DNA of 64,000 bases from Nemertoderma westbladi (Eukaryota > Xenacoelomorpha > Nemertodermatida > Nemertodermatidae): the NCBI GenBank assembly GCA_032718475.1, contig JAUCBJ010002695.1, forward strand, positions 1-64,000. The letters run 5' to 3'. Positions within the stretch are counted from its first letter, which is position 1. Each line of letters starts with the position of its first letter. This document shows, in pieces, positions 30,677 through 43,210 of this stretch. The notes beneath the pieces were generated by a model, which saw only the letters and a list, made by a program, of their open reading frames with translations, ran no database searches and was not told the DNA's origin. Position numbers and translations under genes: made by a program.

Positions 30677-33600
30677 AAACTGGATTACCTTGCTGTAACC
30701 CTCACTAACTCCAATACCGGTATTCGACTCGGCACGATAAAACGCCCGCTTCCGGACAGTGGCGCGGCAGCTACACTCCTCAACGAGAACTTGTTCCACC
30801 AACTTGGGGGAGTCGGGAGGGATCTGCTACCTTCCTCCAGCATGGATCTCGTCGCGGCCGACGGACCATCGATACAAACTCGCGGTCGCCTACCCGCCGT
30901 CATCTCCTCCGGCCAAAATTCCGCTACAACGGAAATCGTTATCTCTCCGGAGACGCAGGGACTGATCCTTAGCAAATCGGTTTGCATGGATCTGGGGATA
31001 CTCCCGTCAAGTTTCCCCCAGCCCGCTGCGGTTCTCCCGATTTCTTCGGCTACGGTTCGCGAGACGAAGTCGGCAACACCCATAGGCGCAGACAGCGCGC
31101 CCTCAGCCAGGGACCTCCTCAACTCATTCGGGGACATTTTCGACGACGAAGCAACCCCCTTACCAACCATCCCTGGTACCGCGATGCATATCGTACTCAA
31201 GGAGGGTGCGACGCCTTACCATGTCAAAGGCGCTCGACCCATCGCCATCGCACTTCGCGATGAAGTAAAAACTCTTCTTGACGATCTAGAACGCCGCGAT
31301 ATTATCGAGCGCGTGGAAGAACCCACCGACTGGGCCCACCCGCTTACCGTAACACGCAAGCCAAGCGGAAAACTGCGCCTCTGCGTGGACTTGCGCGGCC
31401 TGAACTCCCAAGTAAAGAGGCCATACTACCCGACACCAAACCCCCATCTAAAAATCGCCGAAATCTTGCGGACTGCAAAGTACTTTTCAGTCTTCGACGC
31501 TGCCCATGGATACGGGCAGGTCCCCCTTGACCCTGAGTCCCAGCTGCTGACGACGTTCGTCACGCCATGGGGGCGGTATAAACACACCCGGAGTGTGATG
31601 GGCCTTATCTCTTCCGGAGATGAGTTTAACAGACGGGGCGACGCGGCGCTCGAGGGACTTCCTCGGATGATAAAGATCGTCGACGACGTCTTACTCTACG
31701 ACGACACACTAGAGGAACATCTGGTGTCCATCCACCGTTTCCTCGAACGCTGCAGGGAAAAAGGTATTTGCCTGCACCCCGGTAAAGTGAAGCTCGCCCA
31801 ATCCCAGGTAAAATTCGGCGGCTACCTGGTCGGAACGGACGGCATCCACACCGACCCCGCAAAACTCCCCGCTATAGCATCCTTCCCTCGTCCAGAAACT
31901 CTAACCGATCTCCGAAGTTTCATCGGGCTCGTAGAACAACTCGCTCCTTTCTCCTCAGAGATATCCGAGATGCTCCTACCACTACGCCCGCTCCTATCGG
32001 TGAAATCGCCATACATCTGGACAACCGACCACAATCGCGCATTCGACGCCGCCAAGGCGGCCTTAACTACACCCCCGGTTCTGGCCCCATTCGACGTCTC
32101 CGCCGACACTAAGCTCGTAACTGACGCTTCTCGGCTCAATGGGCTCGGCTACGCCCTTCTCCAGCGCCACGGGACAGAGTGGCGCCTTATAGAATGCGGA
32201 TCTCGGTTTATAACACCCACAGAGTCTCGATACGCCACTATTGAGTTGGAACTTCTAGCGGTAGTATGGGCCATCCAAAAATGCCGCAACTTCCTCCTCG
32301 GGCTCCCCACCTTCTCTCTGGTCAATGACCATCAACCGCTGGTCACCATCTTAGACCGCAAATCGTTCTCGGAAGTGGAAAACGCCCGTATACAACGACT
32401 AAAATCCAAGCTGGCGCCATACCAGTTCACTACCTCCTGGTGCAAGTGTAAATCTCACGCCATTCCCGACGCCCTGTCCCGGTCACCCGTAGACCAGCCG
32501 ACACCCGATGACCTCGTAGACGACGGAGAGACAGCGTACTGTCTCCATTCCGTCACCATCGCCACGATTTCGGCCATCTCTGGGGACGACCACCTTGCGG
32601 ACCCTATTCTACAGGACCTTGCCGCTGTTGCTCGCGCTGACCCCGCCTACATGTCTCTTCACACAGCAGTCCTCGCCGGTTTTCCCCCCAGTACCTGCAG
32701 CGATCCCGCTGTCGGTGCATACTGGGCCCTGCGAGACTCCCTCTCCACCGACGGCGGCCTCATCCTCTATGGGGAGCGGCTCGTCATTCCCCTAGCGTCC
32801 CGCACTAACACCTTGGAGCGGCTCCATACCCCTCACCAGGGTGTCGATAAGTCCCTCCGTCGGGCCCGGCAGTGTGTCTATTGGCCGGGGTTGACTAACG
32901 ATGTACGGACCTCCATCGCCAACTGTCCTTCGTGCCTACGCCACCGCGCTACGCTACCAAAGGAACCCTTCCTTGAAGAACCCCTACCAACCCGCATATT
33001 CGAGGAGATTTCGGCCGACTTCTTCCAGTTGAACGGCCGCCACCATCTCGCCCTCGTCGACAGGTATAGCGGGTGGCCAGACCTACACACCTTCTCAGGT
33101 CACCCATCCACCCTCCCAACCATCGCCGCCCTGCGACAATGGTTTACCCGCTATGGAATCCCAACCCGTCTACGGCCGGACGGCGGTACCCCCCTGACCG
33201 CCGGCGCTACAACCACCTTCCTCAACGAGTGGGGCGTCACCCCGGTTACTTCATCCGCGGAATACCCACAGGGTAATGTACACGCGGAAGCGGCCGTGAA
33301 GGCACTCAAAGGACTTCTAGATAAAACAGGAGGCTGCCCTGACTCACCCGCATTCGCCGAGGATCTACTAGCCCTCCGGAATAGCCCTCGGGAGACCGGC
33401 CTTTCTCCCGCGCAGGTGGTGTACGGTCACCCCCTGCGGACCCGTATTCCCGCCCATCACAGTGCTTTCGCGGCGGGTCACCAGGCCACGCGTCGCCGGC
33501 TAGACAAAATCGCAACCCTGCTCCATGCTGCCCAAATTGCCGACTACAACAAGTCGGCCCGCAATCTCCCACCCCTTGCTGTCCATGACCCCGTAGTCAT

Positions 33601-33861
33601 CCAGGACCCCCACTCACATCGCTGGGACCCCAAGGGAACCGTGGTAGAGGTTGGACCCAATCGGTGATACACAGTGCGAACCCCCTCCGGCCGTACTGTG
33701 ACGAGAAACCGACGCTTGTCGACACCTCCAAACCACTCTCCAGTGCGGCTGAACCACCCACTTTGGGTCCGGACACCTCTACGTCCTCTAGTCCCATGGC
33801 CGCGGCGGACGTCGACCCCACCTGGTCACACAAAACTGTACATTGGGACCCCAAACTAAAC
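30677..33861 (+). pseudogene. pol: gypsy pol: protease, RT, RNase H, integrase
   Basis: A frame of about 1060 codons, open from 30677 to TGA 33665-33667 and continuing in frame for about 65 codons. Protease has DSGAA near 30755. Reverse transcriptase has [24 protein letters not shown] and the active-site IVDDVL. RNase H starts [15 protein letters not shown]. Integrase has the HX-CX2C zinc finger (NCPSCLRH) and the DDE core in SADFFQL, LRPDGG and [10 protein letters not shown]. It uses the same frame as the end of gag, separated only by one TGA, so gag-pol was a single frame with either a readthrough stop or a recent mutation. It resembles invertebrate elements of the Mag-like group; clade is inference. 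Confidence 0.92.
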
Positions 33862-33945
33862 CACAGCCCCCAAACTCGCCGATACCCCTCACGTCATCGT
33901 CAACCACCTATGCGGTTATAAACTCCTACGGAGCTCGAAGGGGGG

Positions 33946-34201
33946 TGTAATGACATACATACGTATTATTATATGGCTCGCCCCATATTCATGCTGGACA
34001 GTAGTTCATGGTGATTGGATAGATATATATACGTTCCATTCTGTTGGGGCTTTTTATATAAAAGCAGGTGCAACGGCAGTAATACCATTGTGTACTGAAG
34101 TCACTAGGCATATTATTATTATATATCGGTCTATTCTGTTCTATACATTTCTGTACGTTATATCTTATTATACAGTTATATCAAGAACTAAGAACATCAC
34201 A
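33946..34201 (+). repeat. gypsy 3' LTR
   Basis: Nearly identical to the 5' LTR. A polypurine tract (GAAGGGGGG) directly precedes it at about 33937-33945, the expected plus-strand priming site. Confidence 0.92.
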
Positions 34202-34382
34202 GGTATTGAAATAATATTAAATCAATGTACACTCGTAAAGCTGCAGCGAAAATATGTAGCTAATATCCTAGGTTACATATAAATTAATAATATTATTTTT
34301 AAGAACATTAATTTTACTACTTTGCAAAAATTCAATTAAAAAATATCCAGACAAATATATTGCGGAATAAACTATTTCAGAT
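34202..34382. repeat. duplicated segment, copy A (middle part)
   Basis: 181 bp of host sequence between the gypsy and BEL insertions, matching 53334-53517 in copy B without interruption. It ends in the CAGAT target site of the BEL element. Confidence 0.9.
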
Positions 34383-34948
34383 TGTTAGCGGATTCAATTC
34401 CGCTAACCACCCCATAAAAGCCGGGAAACGGCGCCTTTAAGCAATATTGGGAAGCACGAGGTTGATTACCAATCAACCTCGTATCACCCCCAATAAACGG
34501 GGACGACAAAGCCCAAAGGGCCGTATACAATAGGGGTCAGAGTTTAAGCCTCCGGGAAAGGGAAAGTGACAGTAGCAAAGGGGGAAACACTCCCACAGAG
34601 GTGGGAGCCGAGAATTAGGTTGTTGGCCAATGGGGGGCAAGCATCGACTGAGTAGTAAGGCCACAAAGTAGGTAATCAATATATATTACGGGTTGGTGTC
34701 ATATCACAGTTAGTTTACTCAGTCAGTTAGGGCAGTACGGTAACAGCGTAACTGCCGTCACCAACTATTCTATATCACCGTTTGTCTGCCATTTATTCAA
34801 TATCTATCAACTGTGTTATCTGTTCTTTAATCATATACTATATTTTATATTCACCAATAATATCGGAACGACAATAAACCCATTTTCACTCACACGGCGG
34901 GGACGCGTAAATAAACTAAAACCGGTCGGATCCTGTGATCCCGTCACA
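34383..34948 (+). repeat. BEL 5' LTR
   Basis: Begins TGTTAGCGGATTCAATTCCG and ends GATCCCGTCACA. A related solo LTR stands at 9569-10116. Confidence 0.93.
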
Positions 34949-35006
34949 GTAATAAAATTACCAACTACCCAAAACTGTGACTGCCAGCCACCAGAGGAAG
35001 TTAAAG

Positions 35007-36383
35007 ATGAGTCTAGAGGGAGAAAGAACACCGCCGCGGACCCCGGACGATGCAAACAAAACGATCCGCGAGGCCGCGACGTGACGGTATCGACCCAGGA
35101 CGCCGGACTCGTCAACCCCGAACGATCCGGTAGCCCAAGCGGAGGGCGGCCGTCTACCACAAGGAGGGACGATCAAGTCAAGGGAAAGGAGAGACGAGTC
35201 GACGCACGACGGCGGTAGATGTACCGATGTCGCTGGCCAGCCACAGGCCGAGGGCGACGGACGGCCCACCGGAACGGCAATGGTGGGGCCGCCGGTACGA
35301 CGCCGAACACGGAGATAAAGAGGGGATGTCGGCAACGGGGACGTCGGAGTCAGCGACCGGCTCCGACGAGCCTACAACGCAACCAGAAAGCAGCTGAGGG
35401 AAGCCAAAGAAGGGGCGAAGATGGACCAGGTGAAGTTAGAGAAGCGGCTAGGTGAGTCGAATAAACATTTTGATTATCTAGTGCGCTTTGGGCAGGGAGA
35501 ACTAGCCAATGAGAGAGCGAGAGGGGTCACCACCGAACTGTTCGAACTGTGGGAATGTAGGGGTATGGAGCCTGGTGTAGTGTACATAGGGCCATACTTA
35601 GTCGATACCCGGGGAATTAAGTTAGTGTGGTGGAGGGGACCGCAGGAGGGCGAATCCGAGATTAACCCCGAGGATTCGGCCTCGTCGGTCGGCGAGGATT
35701 CCAGAAAGCGGGGGAAAGTTAGTAGGACAGGAAGGCGGCGGGAGTCCGTCGCGACCGACAAGTCTGCTACATCCTCCGCAAAAGTAAGACGGGTGCTAGA
35801 AATAGATCTGGCGTGTCAGCTCGATCTGGTAGCGCTGGACCAGAGAGAATTAGAGAGGCAGTTGGAAGAAGGTAGTGCGTTACTAGAGAAAGAGAGAGAG
35901 CTGGCCAGAGAGAATAAAGAGAGGGCCGAGAGGGTCGCGAGAAAATTTAGGGAGTGTGAAGAAATAGGAATGAGGGAAAGGAAGGAACAAGAAGAGCGAG
36001 AGGCGGCAGAGGCGAGCGAACGTAAACAGCGTGAGGCGGCAGAGGCGAGCGAACGTAAAGAGCGTGAGGCGGCGAGAGAGGCGAGAGGGGCGAGAGCGGA
36101 GAGTGAACGTAAAGAGCGTGAGGCGAGAGAGGAGAATGAACGTAAAGAGCATGAGGCGAGAGAGGAGAATGAACGTAAAGAGCGTGGGGCGAGAGAGGAG
36201 AATGAACGTAAAGAGCGTCGACTAGAACTGGCGCAGATGGGGCTGTCAGAGAGCGAGGCTGGCTCGGGTAGTGTTTACGAGGAGCCAGAAGTTATGGAAA
36301 CATTTATTAATACCCCACTTACAGGGACCGGACGACAGACCCAAGACTGGTGTGACCGTACAGGCGTGGGGGGGGGGGGGTAA
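35007..36383 (+). pseudogene. gag: BEL gag N-terminal region with coiled coil
   Basis: The start is taken as ATG 35007 (MSLEGERTPPRTPDD), because sequence upstream of the later ATG 35421 in the same frame still looks coding (SDRLRRAYNATRKQLREAKE). In-frame stops lie at 35082 and near 35310. Residues after 35420 include a globular part (LFELWECRGMEPGVVYIG), then a long charged coiled coil with an 11-residue tandem repeat (EREAREENERK) encoded by 33-bp DNA repeats at about 36000-36220. The frame ends within a poly-G tract at 36368-36380. Confidence 0.75.
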
Positions 36384-37990
36384 TAATAATACTGTAGAAA
36401 ACGTTAATATTAATAGTACCGTAGTGGATAACCCTAATCAAACTTTCGTTGCAGGAAATAATATTTTGCCCGATACTAGTAATTTAAATCCGAACGATTA
36501 TAATTTAAACGTACATAGTAATCCTAGTAATTTAAATAATAATTTAAATCCGAATATACAAAATAATTCAAATAAAATAATTACGCAAAATAATTTAAAT
36601 AATAATCTTAATTCGAACGAACAAAATAATCCCGTTTCTAATTTAGGTGTGCAAAATAGTTTAATTGATTTAGAAGATAATATATAATAATGGTGCTATT
36701 AATATAAACGTGGCGGACGCGGATGGCCCGGCAAATGAGAGCCTGGTAGGCCACACAGTTAGTAGGCAGGGAGCAACGGGGGTGAGAAACCCCAATGAGA
36801 GCCTGGTAGGCCACGTAATCAGTAGGCAGAAGGTGGCGGGGGTGAGAGAGCGCGACGGGGGCCTGATAGGCCACATAGTTAGTATGCAGGGAGTGGCGGG
36901 GTTGAGTCAACCTGAGGGGGGCATGGTAGGCCACACAGTAGTAGAGGGAGAGGCGGGGGTGAATAGACCCAGCCGCAGTGGAGTTAGTGCGTCGACTAGA
37001 GAGGGGTGTAGAGACGAAGTGAGAGGTAGCGAAGAGATAGGTGGCGAGTGGGGGGGGGGGGCTGCAGGAGCCCCACGACGATAGATTAGCGGCGAGAGGG
37101 GGGGGGGGGGGGCAGAGAGTGTCCCACAGGTGTCGGCGGATGATGCGTGGGGCGAATTACGTGAACCGCAGCACCCGGCGATGGAGAATAGTAGGGGGAT
37201 TATGAGTATCCCCAGTGGCATGCGACCGAGTAGAGAGAGAGAGGTAAACGTCACGAGAGGGCGAGCGACGAGACGTCGAGCCCAATCAGAAGAGGGAAGA
37301 AGAACAGAGGAGTTTAACTGGGAGGTCGACGAGAGATCTCACGAGCGGGGATACCTTCACTGCGGATAGAAGAAGGGAAGAGAGTAGAAGAAGTGTCGTC
37401 GCGAACGACAGGAGAGCGAGGATGGATAGCGAGCCGTCGGTAGTAGAGATGGAGACGGAGAGTCAGTGGGGTCGAACTCCGGGAGATTGCCATCGTCCCG
37501 GGGAGACGCGACCTGACGAAGCGTACTACGCGCCGAGAGAGGGGTACAGGGTGTACCAGTACGAGGACGAGAGCAGTAGAGGGGATCGAAGAGAAACTTC
37601 CCGACGGGATATACCTGCCGATCGAGAATACGGTAGCCGCGGGGAGGATTATTTGAGAAGGTTAAACTTCGATCCCGAGCGACACATACAGACTGCAGGA
37701 AATACTGTAGGCCTTACTGCACATACTATAGGCCATGCTGGAAGAGATAATGTAGGCGATAGGGTAGCGTGGACGACGGGATTAAACCCGGAAGTCGCGG
37801 AGTATATACCGGTAGGTAGGCTAGAAGTGGATAGGCCTATACCGGTACCAGCACAGCAGTATGACTACAGCATGCAAGGGCATAACATATGTCCAGGGGA
37901 GGGGAGATCGGATAGGTGCATGGGCCCCAATATATTAACATCAACCCCAGTATCAACAGGGTGACATTCCCCCATCGCAATATCAACAAT
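36384..37990 (+). pseudogene. BEL gag low-complexity middle region
   Basis: Coding-like pieces in changing frames: an Asn-rich part to 36687 (NLNPNDYNLNVHS), a fourfold 63-bp repeat encoding ESLVGHTVSRQ-like units (36710-36950), and an Arg/Asp/Tyr-rich part (37422-37964). Poly-G tracts at about 37050-37060 and 37098-37112 separate the frames. Whether these pieces belong to one gag protein joined by slippage or represent decay is unclear. Confidence 0.5.
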
Positions 37991-38037
37991 ATACTCCAAT
38001 AGGAACAAGAACATCGAACCACCCCCTGGACGAGAAC

Positions 38038-38990
38038 ATGTCATGCGACACCGAAATATGGAGGGGGCCGCTACCCCCTATGACATATCCATCCCAGAGA
38101 AAGGCAGCAGATAGGACGAACGGACCGCACCCAACAGGGGAATCTGTACAGCATCCATCGAACCCATTGGAAGCACAAGCAATGGGAATGGCTACATTAA
38201 TCGATGCATTAAAGACCAGGATCGAGTTACTGCCCGTGGAGCCGTTTAAATTCGATGGAAGTAGGCCGGAAGAATACCTGCAGTTTCGGCGCATGTATAG
38301 CAATGAGATATTGACGAAGAACTTGACGCAGGCGGAGTGCCTAAAATATTTACAGGTGTATACAGGAGGCCTAGCATACGACATTGTGAGGCAGTACCAG
38401 GGCATCGAGGGTGGCTTCACGACAGCATGGCAGGCGCTAGACAGGGAGTACGGGCACCCGGCCAAGATCATCCGGCAAACCCTGAGAGGTATAACATCGG
38501 GTGGCCTACAGGATAACCCCGTTAGCATAAAGACATTTGCGAACAAAGTCGAGAAGGCGCTAATCGTGTTAAAGACGCTAGACGCGCCATACGAACTCAA
38601 CGCGTCTAATAACATCACCATTATAGCGCAGGCACTTCCGATTTGGCTGCGCAATAAATAGAGGAAAATCGCTTTCTCCACTCGAGAGAGGAAGGGTGCT
38701 GAACCGGGCCTAGAAGAAATGTCGAGCTTCCTTAACTACGAAGCCGAACTCATAACAGACCCAGTCTATAGCGAGGATAGCCTGGGAAAGGGACCAAAGA
38801 CCGAATACAATAGGCCGAAACCAGAACATAACACGGCGAACGCATTGCCAAAGCTCAGGCAATCGCTGCCATATGCGGCGACGCAGGGGACTGCTAGTCC
38901 ACATGTAGCTGGGGGTAGGCTGCACCATGGAGCGGACAGGGGAAAAATAACAACACAAACAAACACAACACTAACACGCCCGGTAGGCTG
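38038..38990 (+). pseudogene. gag: BEL gag core (DUF1759-like)
   Basis: Contains LPVEPFKFDGSRPEEYLQF, then LTQAECLKYLQVYTGGLAYD and WQALDREYGHPAKIIRQTL, the pattern of the DUF1759 gag domain of BEL/Pao elements, which builds the virus-like particle. A stop at 38659-38661 interrupts the frame, which then continues to 38990. Confidence 0.8.
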
Positions 38991-39089
38991 AACCCAAGTA
39001 ATAAAAACAGTAGGGACTTAGGTACAAATGCAAGTGCGATATGCAGCGCACTATACAAGGATGGCTACAACCCAAACAATAAATGCCAA

Positions 39090-40860
39090 TTGCACACGAA
39101 CGCACTTCATCAGACAATGAACTGCAGATATTGGCAAGCACTACCCAGAGAAGATCAGACAGAATACGCAAGGAGGAACGAAGTTTGTTCTCGATGTGTG
39201 ACGGGTGGACATAGAGCCAACCAATGCAAAGAAACGCCAATCAAGTTCGGTCAAGGCAAAGGACAGACGATGGCAACAAGCACCGTAGGGGCCAAGAAGA
39301 GAGGAACGGTACTACTCGGGGTAATACCAGTGTGGGTGATTGGGGAAGGCAATCGATCAGTACCCACACTGATGCTGGTCGACAGTGGAGCAGCCTTCAC
39401 GTTGGTTGAGAATTGGGTGGCCGAAGAGATAGGATTGAGGACGAGGCCAAGTAGAATGGCGGTAACAACCATCTCCAGTAAAGATGTGGTCCTGGAGATG
39501 AGGACTGGACGGTGCGGGATAGCAGCGATAGCACTGGGATACGACTATGGGGCGACCATCGACCCCATCCAGGTGATAGAGTCGATAAATATCAATGCCA
39601 GGCGACCAACCAACATCGAGGTAGAACAATACAAATTCCTGGACAGTATCGACTTCTCAATACCAGACGTGGACGTTAGGAAAGTATCCATTATTGTAGG
39701 AATGGACTGCCCGACGGCCCACGAGAGAATGCAGACGGTCTTCGGCGAAGACAGGCAGTGTGACCCGGTGGCGATTTAAACACCATTCGGGTGGACGCTG
39801 AGCGGCCCAATCAGAAGCAAAATACCGTTTAGGATGTTGGAGACATCAGGGTGCACGTTCGCGGGAACTATGCGGGAGATGGAAGATGGAGGAGCGGAAG
39901 AGCAGCTCAGAAGACTGCTTAGGCAGGATTTTGAGGGATTGAAAGAGACCGGGGTCGGAACCTCGGTAGAAGATAAGCAGGCTTTACAAAGCGTAAAGGA
40001 GTCGATGAGGTGCGACGAGTGGCGGTATACCATAGGGATGGTATGGAAACTACCAAATCTACCGCTACCCGACAACAAAGGAATGGTACTCACGAGGCTT
40101 CGTAAGTTGAAGCAAACGCTAAGACGGAGCCCCGAAAAGAATGAGTACATTCATAAGACGATTAGGAAGTATGTCGAGAAGGGATGGGCCGTAGAGTTAC
40201 CGGTCGATGACCCGAACACGGACAGGACCTATTACCTGCCACTCCACGTGGCTCTAGATCCGAAGAAAGGTAAACTGCGGATGGTAGTTGACGCATCGGC
40301 CAAGACCGACGTCAAATGCCTAAACGATTATCTGCTGGAGGGTCCCAATATCTATAACTCAGGGATCGAGGTCCTACTTAGATTCATGAACGGGAAGCAC
40401 GCCTTCACCTGCGACATCGAAGGCATGTTCAACCAAGTCCGTGTAATGGAAGAGGATAGCGACAGTCAGCGACGAGGAACCGTCGACAATACCAATGTAC
40501 AAGATGGTGGTGCAGAACATGGGGGCCAAGTTGTCCTCATTCACGACGACTGTGGCCGTGAGAAATACGGTACAGGGTAAAGAAGAGAGATACAGCGCCA
40601 AAGCCGTCGATATGATTCGACGCGGCTTCTATGTAGATGACGGGATTGAGTCTGGAAACACGGTTAAAGAACTACTGGATACAGGGCGCGAGGTTCGCGA
40701 CATCCTGAAAGGATCTGGGTTTAACCTGACCAAGTTCCAGTCCAGCTCGGAAGAGTTTATGAGAGCCATAGAGGACAGGAGGCCAGAGTCGACCATGGAT
40801 AATCCCATGACAGCCAAGGGACAGAACATGGCGAACAAAAGTCCCAGCAGAAGGCATTAG
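39090..40860 (+). pseudogene. pol: BEL nucleocapsid knuckle, protease and reverse transcriptase
   Basis: Begins with the knuckle CSRCVTGGHRANQC, then aspartic protease with LVDSGAAFTLVENW (Asp at 39381), then the RT leader (LPLPDNKGMVLTRLRKLK) and palm (LRMVVDASAK, FTCDIEGMFNQV, and the active-site FYVDDG at about 40627-40644). Breaks are a stop at 39777-39779, a frameshift with a short deletion near 40490, and a TAG at 40858 before the sequence runs on to KRGYVSYIA, where the nested insert begins. The enzyme set would copy element RNA in particles; this copy cannot. Confidence 0.88.
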
Positions 40861-40987
40861 GGATCGTGTGGAACCGAGAGACAGACAAGTTGAAGTACCA
40901 GTTGAGCCAGGAGGGCGCGGACATCCACACAAAGAGGGGCTATGTATCATACATAGCGTGGGCATGCATGGGCAAGCGTGGGCATAC

Positions 40988-41536
40988 ATGGGCAGCCTTG
41001 AATAGGCTTTCCAGGATTTGGAAGTCACCGAGAATTGATCTGAAACTTAAGGTCCGATTATTTAGAGCAGCAGTAGTTCCAGTACTCCTCTACGGGTGTC
41101 CATGCTGGGCTCTAACTGCTGAGGACACCAAATCTCTGGATGGCACATTCACTAGAATGCTACGCCGGGTTCATTGTGTCAAGTACAATGCACACATCTC
41201 CAACCAGACACTATATAACATTGGAGGTGTCTCATTGGTTCCCCCAAGCTTGACACTAGAAGAAAATCGCCTCCGCTTTGCAGGACATTGCTTTCGCCGT
41301 GAGGACCAGCCAGTGCATAATCATGTACTTTGGCAGCCTCATGGAGTGAATAAGCATGGTAGACAGCCCATGACTTTCTTGAGATGCATCTTAAAGCACA
41401 CTGGCCTTGAAGATGCGGATGATCTAGCAAATTTCATTGGTGATAGGGAGTTGTGGCGGCGCAATTTTGTCAACAAGCCGGCCCAGCATTCTTAATAATG
41501 CAGCTGCAATGCAGCATGTCGATCCTAGTAGTAATA
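40988..41536 (+). mobile_element. RTE-like LINE copy nested in BEL pol
   Basis: C-terminal reverse-transcriptase fragment (RLSRIWKSPRI to DKPAQHS-type end) closely matching the copies at 5.2, 26.1 and 58.7 kb, ending GATCCTAG plus TAGTAGTAATAG. Left end approximate; target duplication not resolved because flanking GGGCATAC/GGGCATGC repeats blur it. Confidence 0.85.
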
Positions 41537-42025
41537 GTTTGTACAGAACGGGCAGTAAAATCTTGGGTCTTTGTTTTGTACAGAACGGGCAGTAAAGTCT
41601 TGGGTCTTTGTTTGTACATAACAGGCAGTAAAGTCTTGGGGCTTTGTTTTGTACAGAACGGGCAGTAAAGTCTTGGGTCTTTGTTTTGTACAGAACGGGT
41701 AGTAAAGTCTTGGGTCTTTGTTTTGTACAGAACGGACAGTAAAGTCTTGGGTCTTTGTTTTGTACAGAACCGACATTAAAATCTTGGGTCTTTGTTTTGT
41801 ACAGAACGGGCAGTAAAGTCTTGGGTCTTTGTTTTGTCAGAACGGGCAGTGAAGTTTTTGGTCGTTGTTTTGTACATAACGGACATTAAAGTCTTGATCT
41901 TTGTTTTGTACAGAACGGGTAGTAAAGTCTTTGGTCTTTGTTTTGTACATAACGGACAGTAAAGTCTTGGTCTTTGTTTTGTACAGAACGGGCAGTAAAG
42001 TATTGGGTCTTTGTTTTGTAATCAC
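41537..42025. repeat. 37-bp minisatellite, about 13 copies
   Basis: Units of TTTGTTTTGTACAGAACGGG followed by CAGTAAAGTCTTGGGTC, starting directly after the LINE tail. The minus strand is open by chance in places. Confidence 0.9.
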
Positions 42026-43210
42026 CCTGTAGGCGCTTTTGATTCATGCCTTTGACTCACTATTAACTATCATTTCACCGACAGGACAATTGCCCCCCGG
42101 ACAATCCCCCCCCCCCCCGGTCTATTTCCCCCTGGGCAATTGCCATCGGACAATTGCCCCCCAGATAATTGCCCCCAGGACAATGACCCCCTCGAACTAT
42201 TGCCCCCAGGTAAGGTTTTTTCGGCCATTAGTCAAGGGATTACTACAAAGTCTGATAACTTGTTTCCAGTGCGGTCCCCCCTAGAACTATACTCCCAAGA
42301 GAAATGTAAATTTAATGCAACCACTACTCCAAGGTGGGAGGGAACCTCACATTTAGTAAATATTATTTTTTAAATATAGGTCTGACAAACATACCTTTTA
42401 CGCGAATTTGCTCCAACTTATTTCAAATTAAATATTAAATATTAATACAATTATTATTCACTACTTTCTTAAGGTAGCAATTTGTAAAATTTAACAAACA
42501 CACCTGAGATTTTGTAGATATTATATTTTTGATAGTAAGATACATATAAATATATATTTTGTAATACTTATATTAATTTATTTAAATAGATTTTATTTTC
42601 ATATTCTTGCAGATGCCTTTTTCAAAATAATTATATGCCTATTTTTTATAGCATTTTTAGGTTTATTAACATTTACTATGTTTAAAAAAATAAGTTTTTG
42701 TTAATTTCATGAATAGCATATTTGACTAACCAACAACACAGTTTGAATTCCTTGTGAGTCGAAAAAATTCGGCAAAAGCATCCACAATATCCACATATTC
42801 ATACTGTTTCAATTTCCCTCCCATTTTCTAACATATTTTATATCATTGAAAATAATATGAATTAGGTTCTGTTTTAATTGAAATAATCAAATTGTAACAA
42901 AAATGTCTTATTATTGATTATGAGTACGAGTGTTCTATCCTATATAGCATCGAATACATCGTTTTTATTAGAATTGCCATACCATTTCTTAATAAAGAAG
43001 AGAATACCAATGCAGTAATTCAAAATATGAAAACTACAGTATAATAATTAAATGTATTTTTTTGGTTAATTGTAAATTTTCTAGCTCATGGTGCAGGGGG
43101 TATTTTTCATTTTTTCACACTTAAAGTAATTTTTATGTTGATTTCGGATGGAAAAGCAACTTTTTAATTGGTAGACAAATAAAAATTCAACAAAAACTAA
43201 AAATCGGCCC
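42026..43210. other. AT-rich insert with C-rich short repeats
   Basis: At 42080-42230 a degenerate repeat of GGACAATTGCCCCC with a poly-C tract near 42108. From 42231 to 43210 AT-rich DNA with no gene. It is not BEL sequence: pol resumes at about 43211. Confidence 0.55.

Larger units (their letters stand above)
29042..34201 (+). mobile_element. Ty3/gypsy LTR retrotransposon, 5.16 kb
   Basis: Two LTRs of 257 and 256 bp, a 5-bp target duplication GGTAT (29037-29041 and 34202-34206), gag with two zinc knuckles, then protease, reverse transcriptase, RNase H and integrase in the gypsy order. The pre-insertion site survives intact in copy B near 53329. LTRs differ at only about six positions by eye, so it is fairly young, yet several nonsense or frameshift changes disable it. 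The coding part is visibly GC-rich against AT-rich flanks. Confidence 0.95.
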
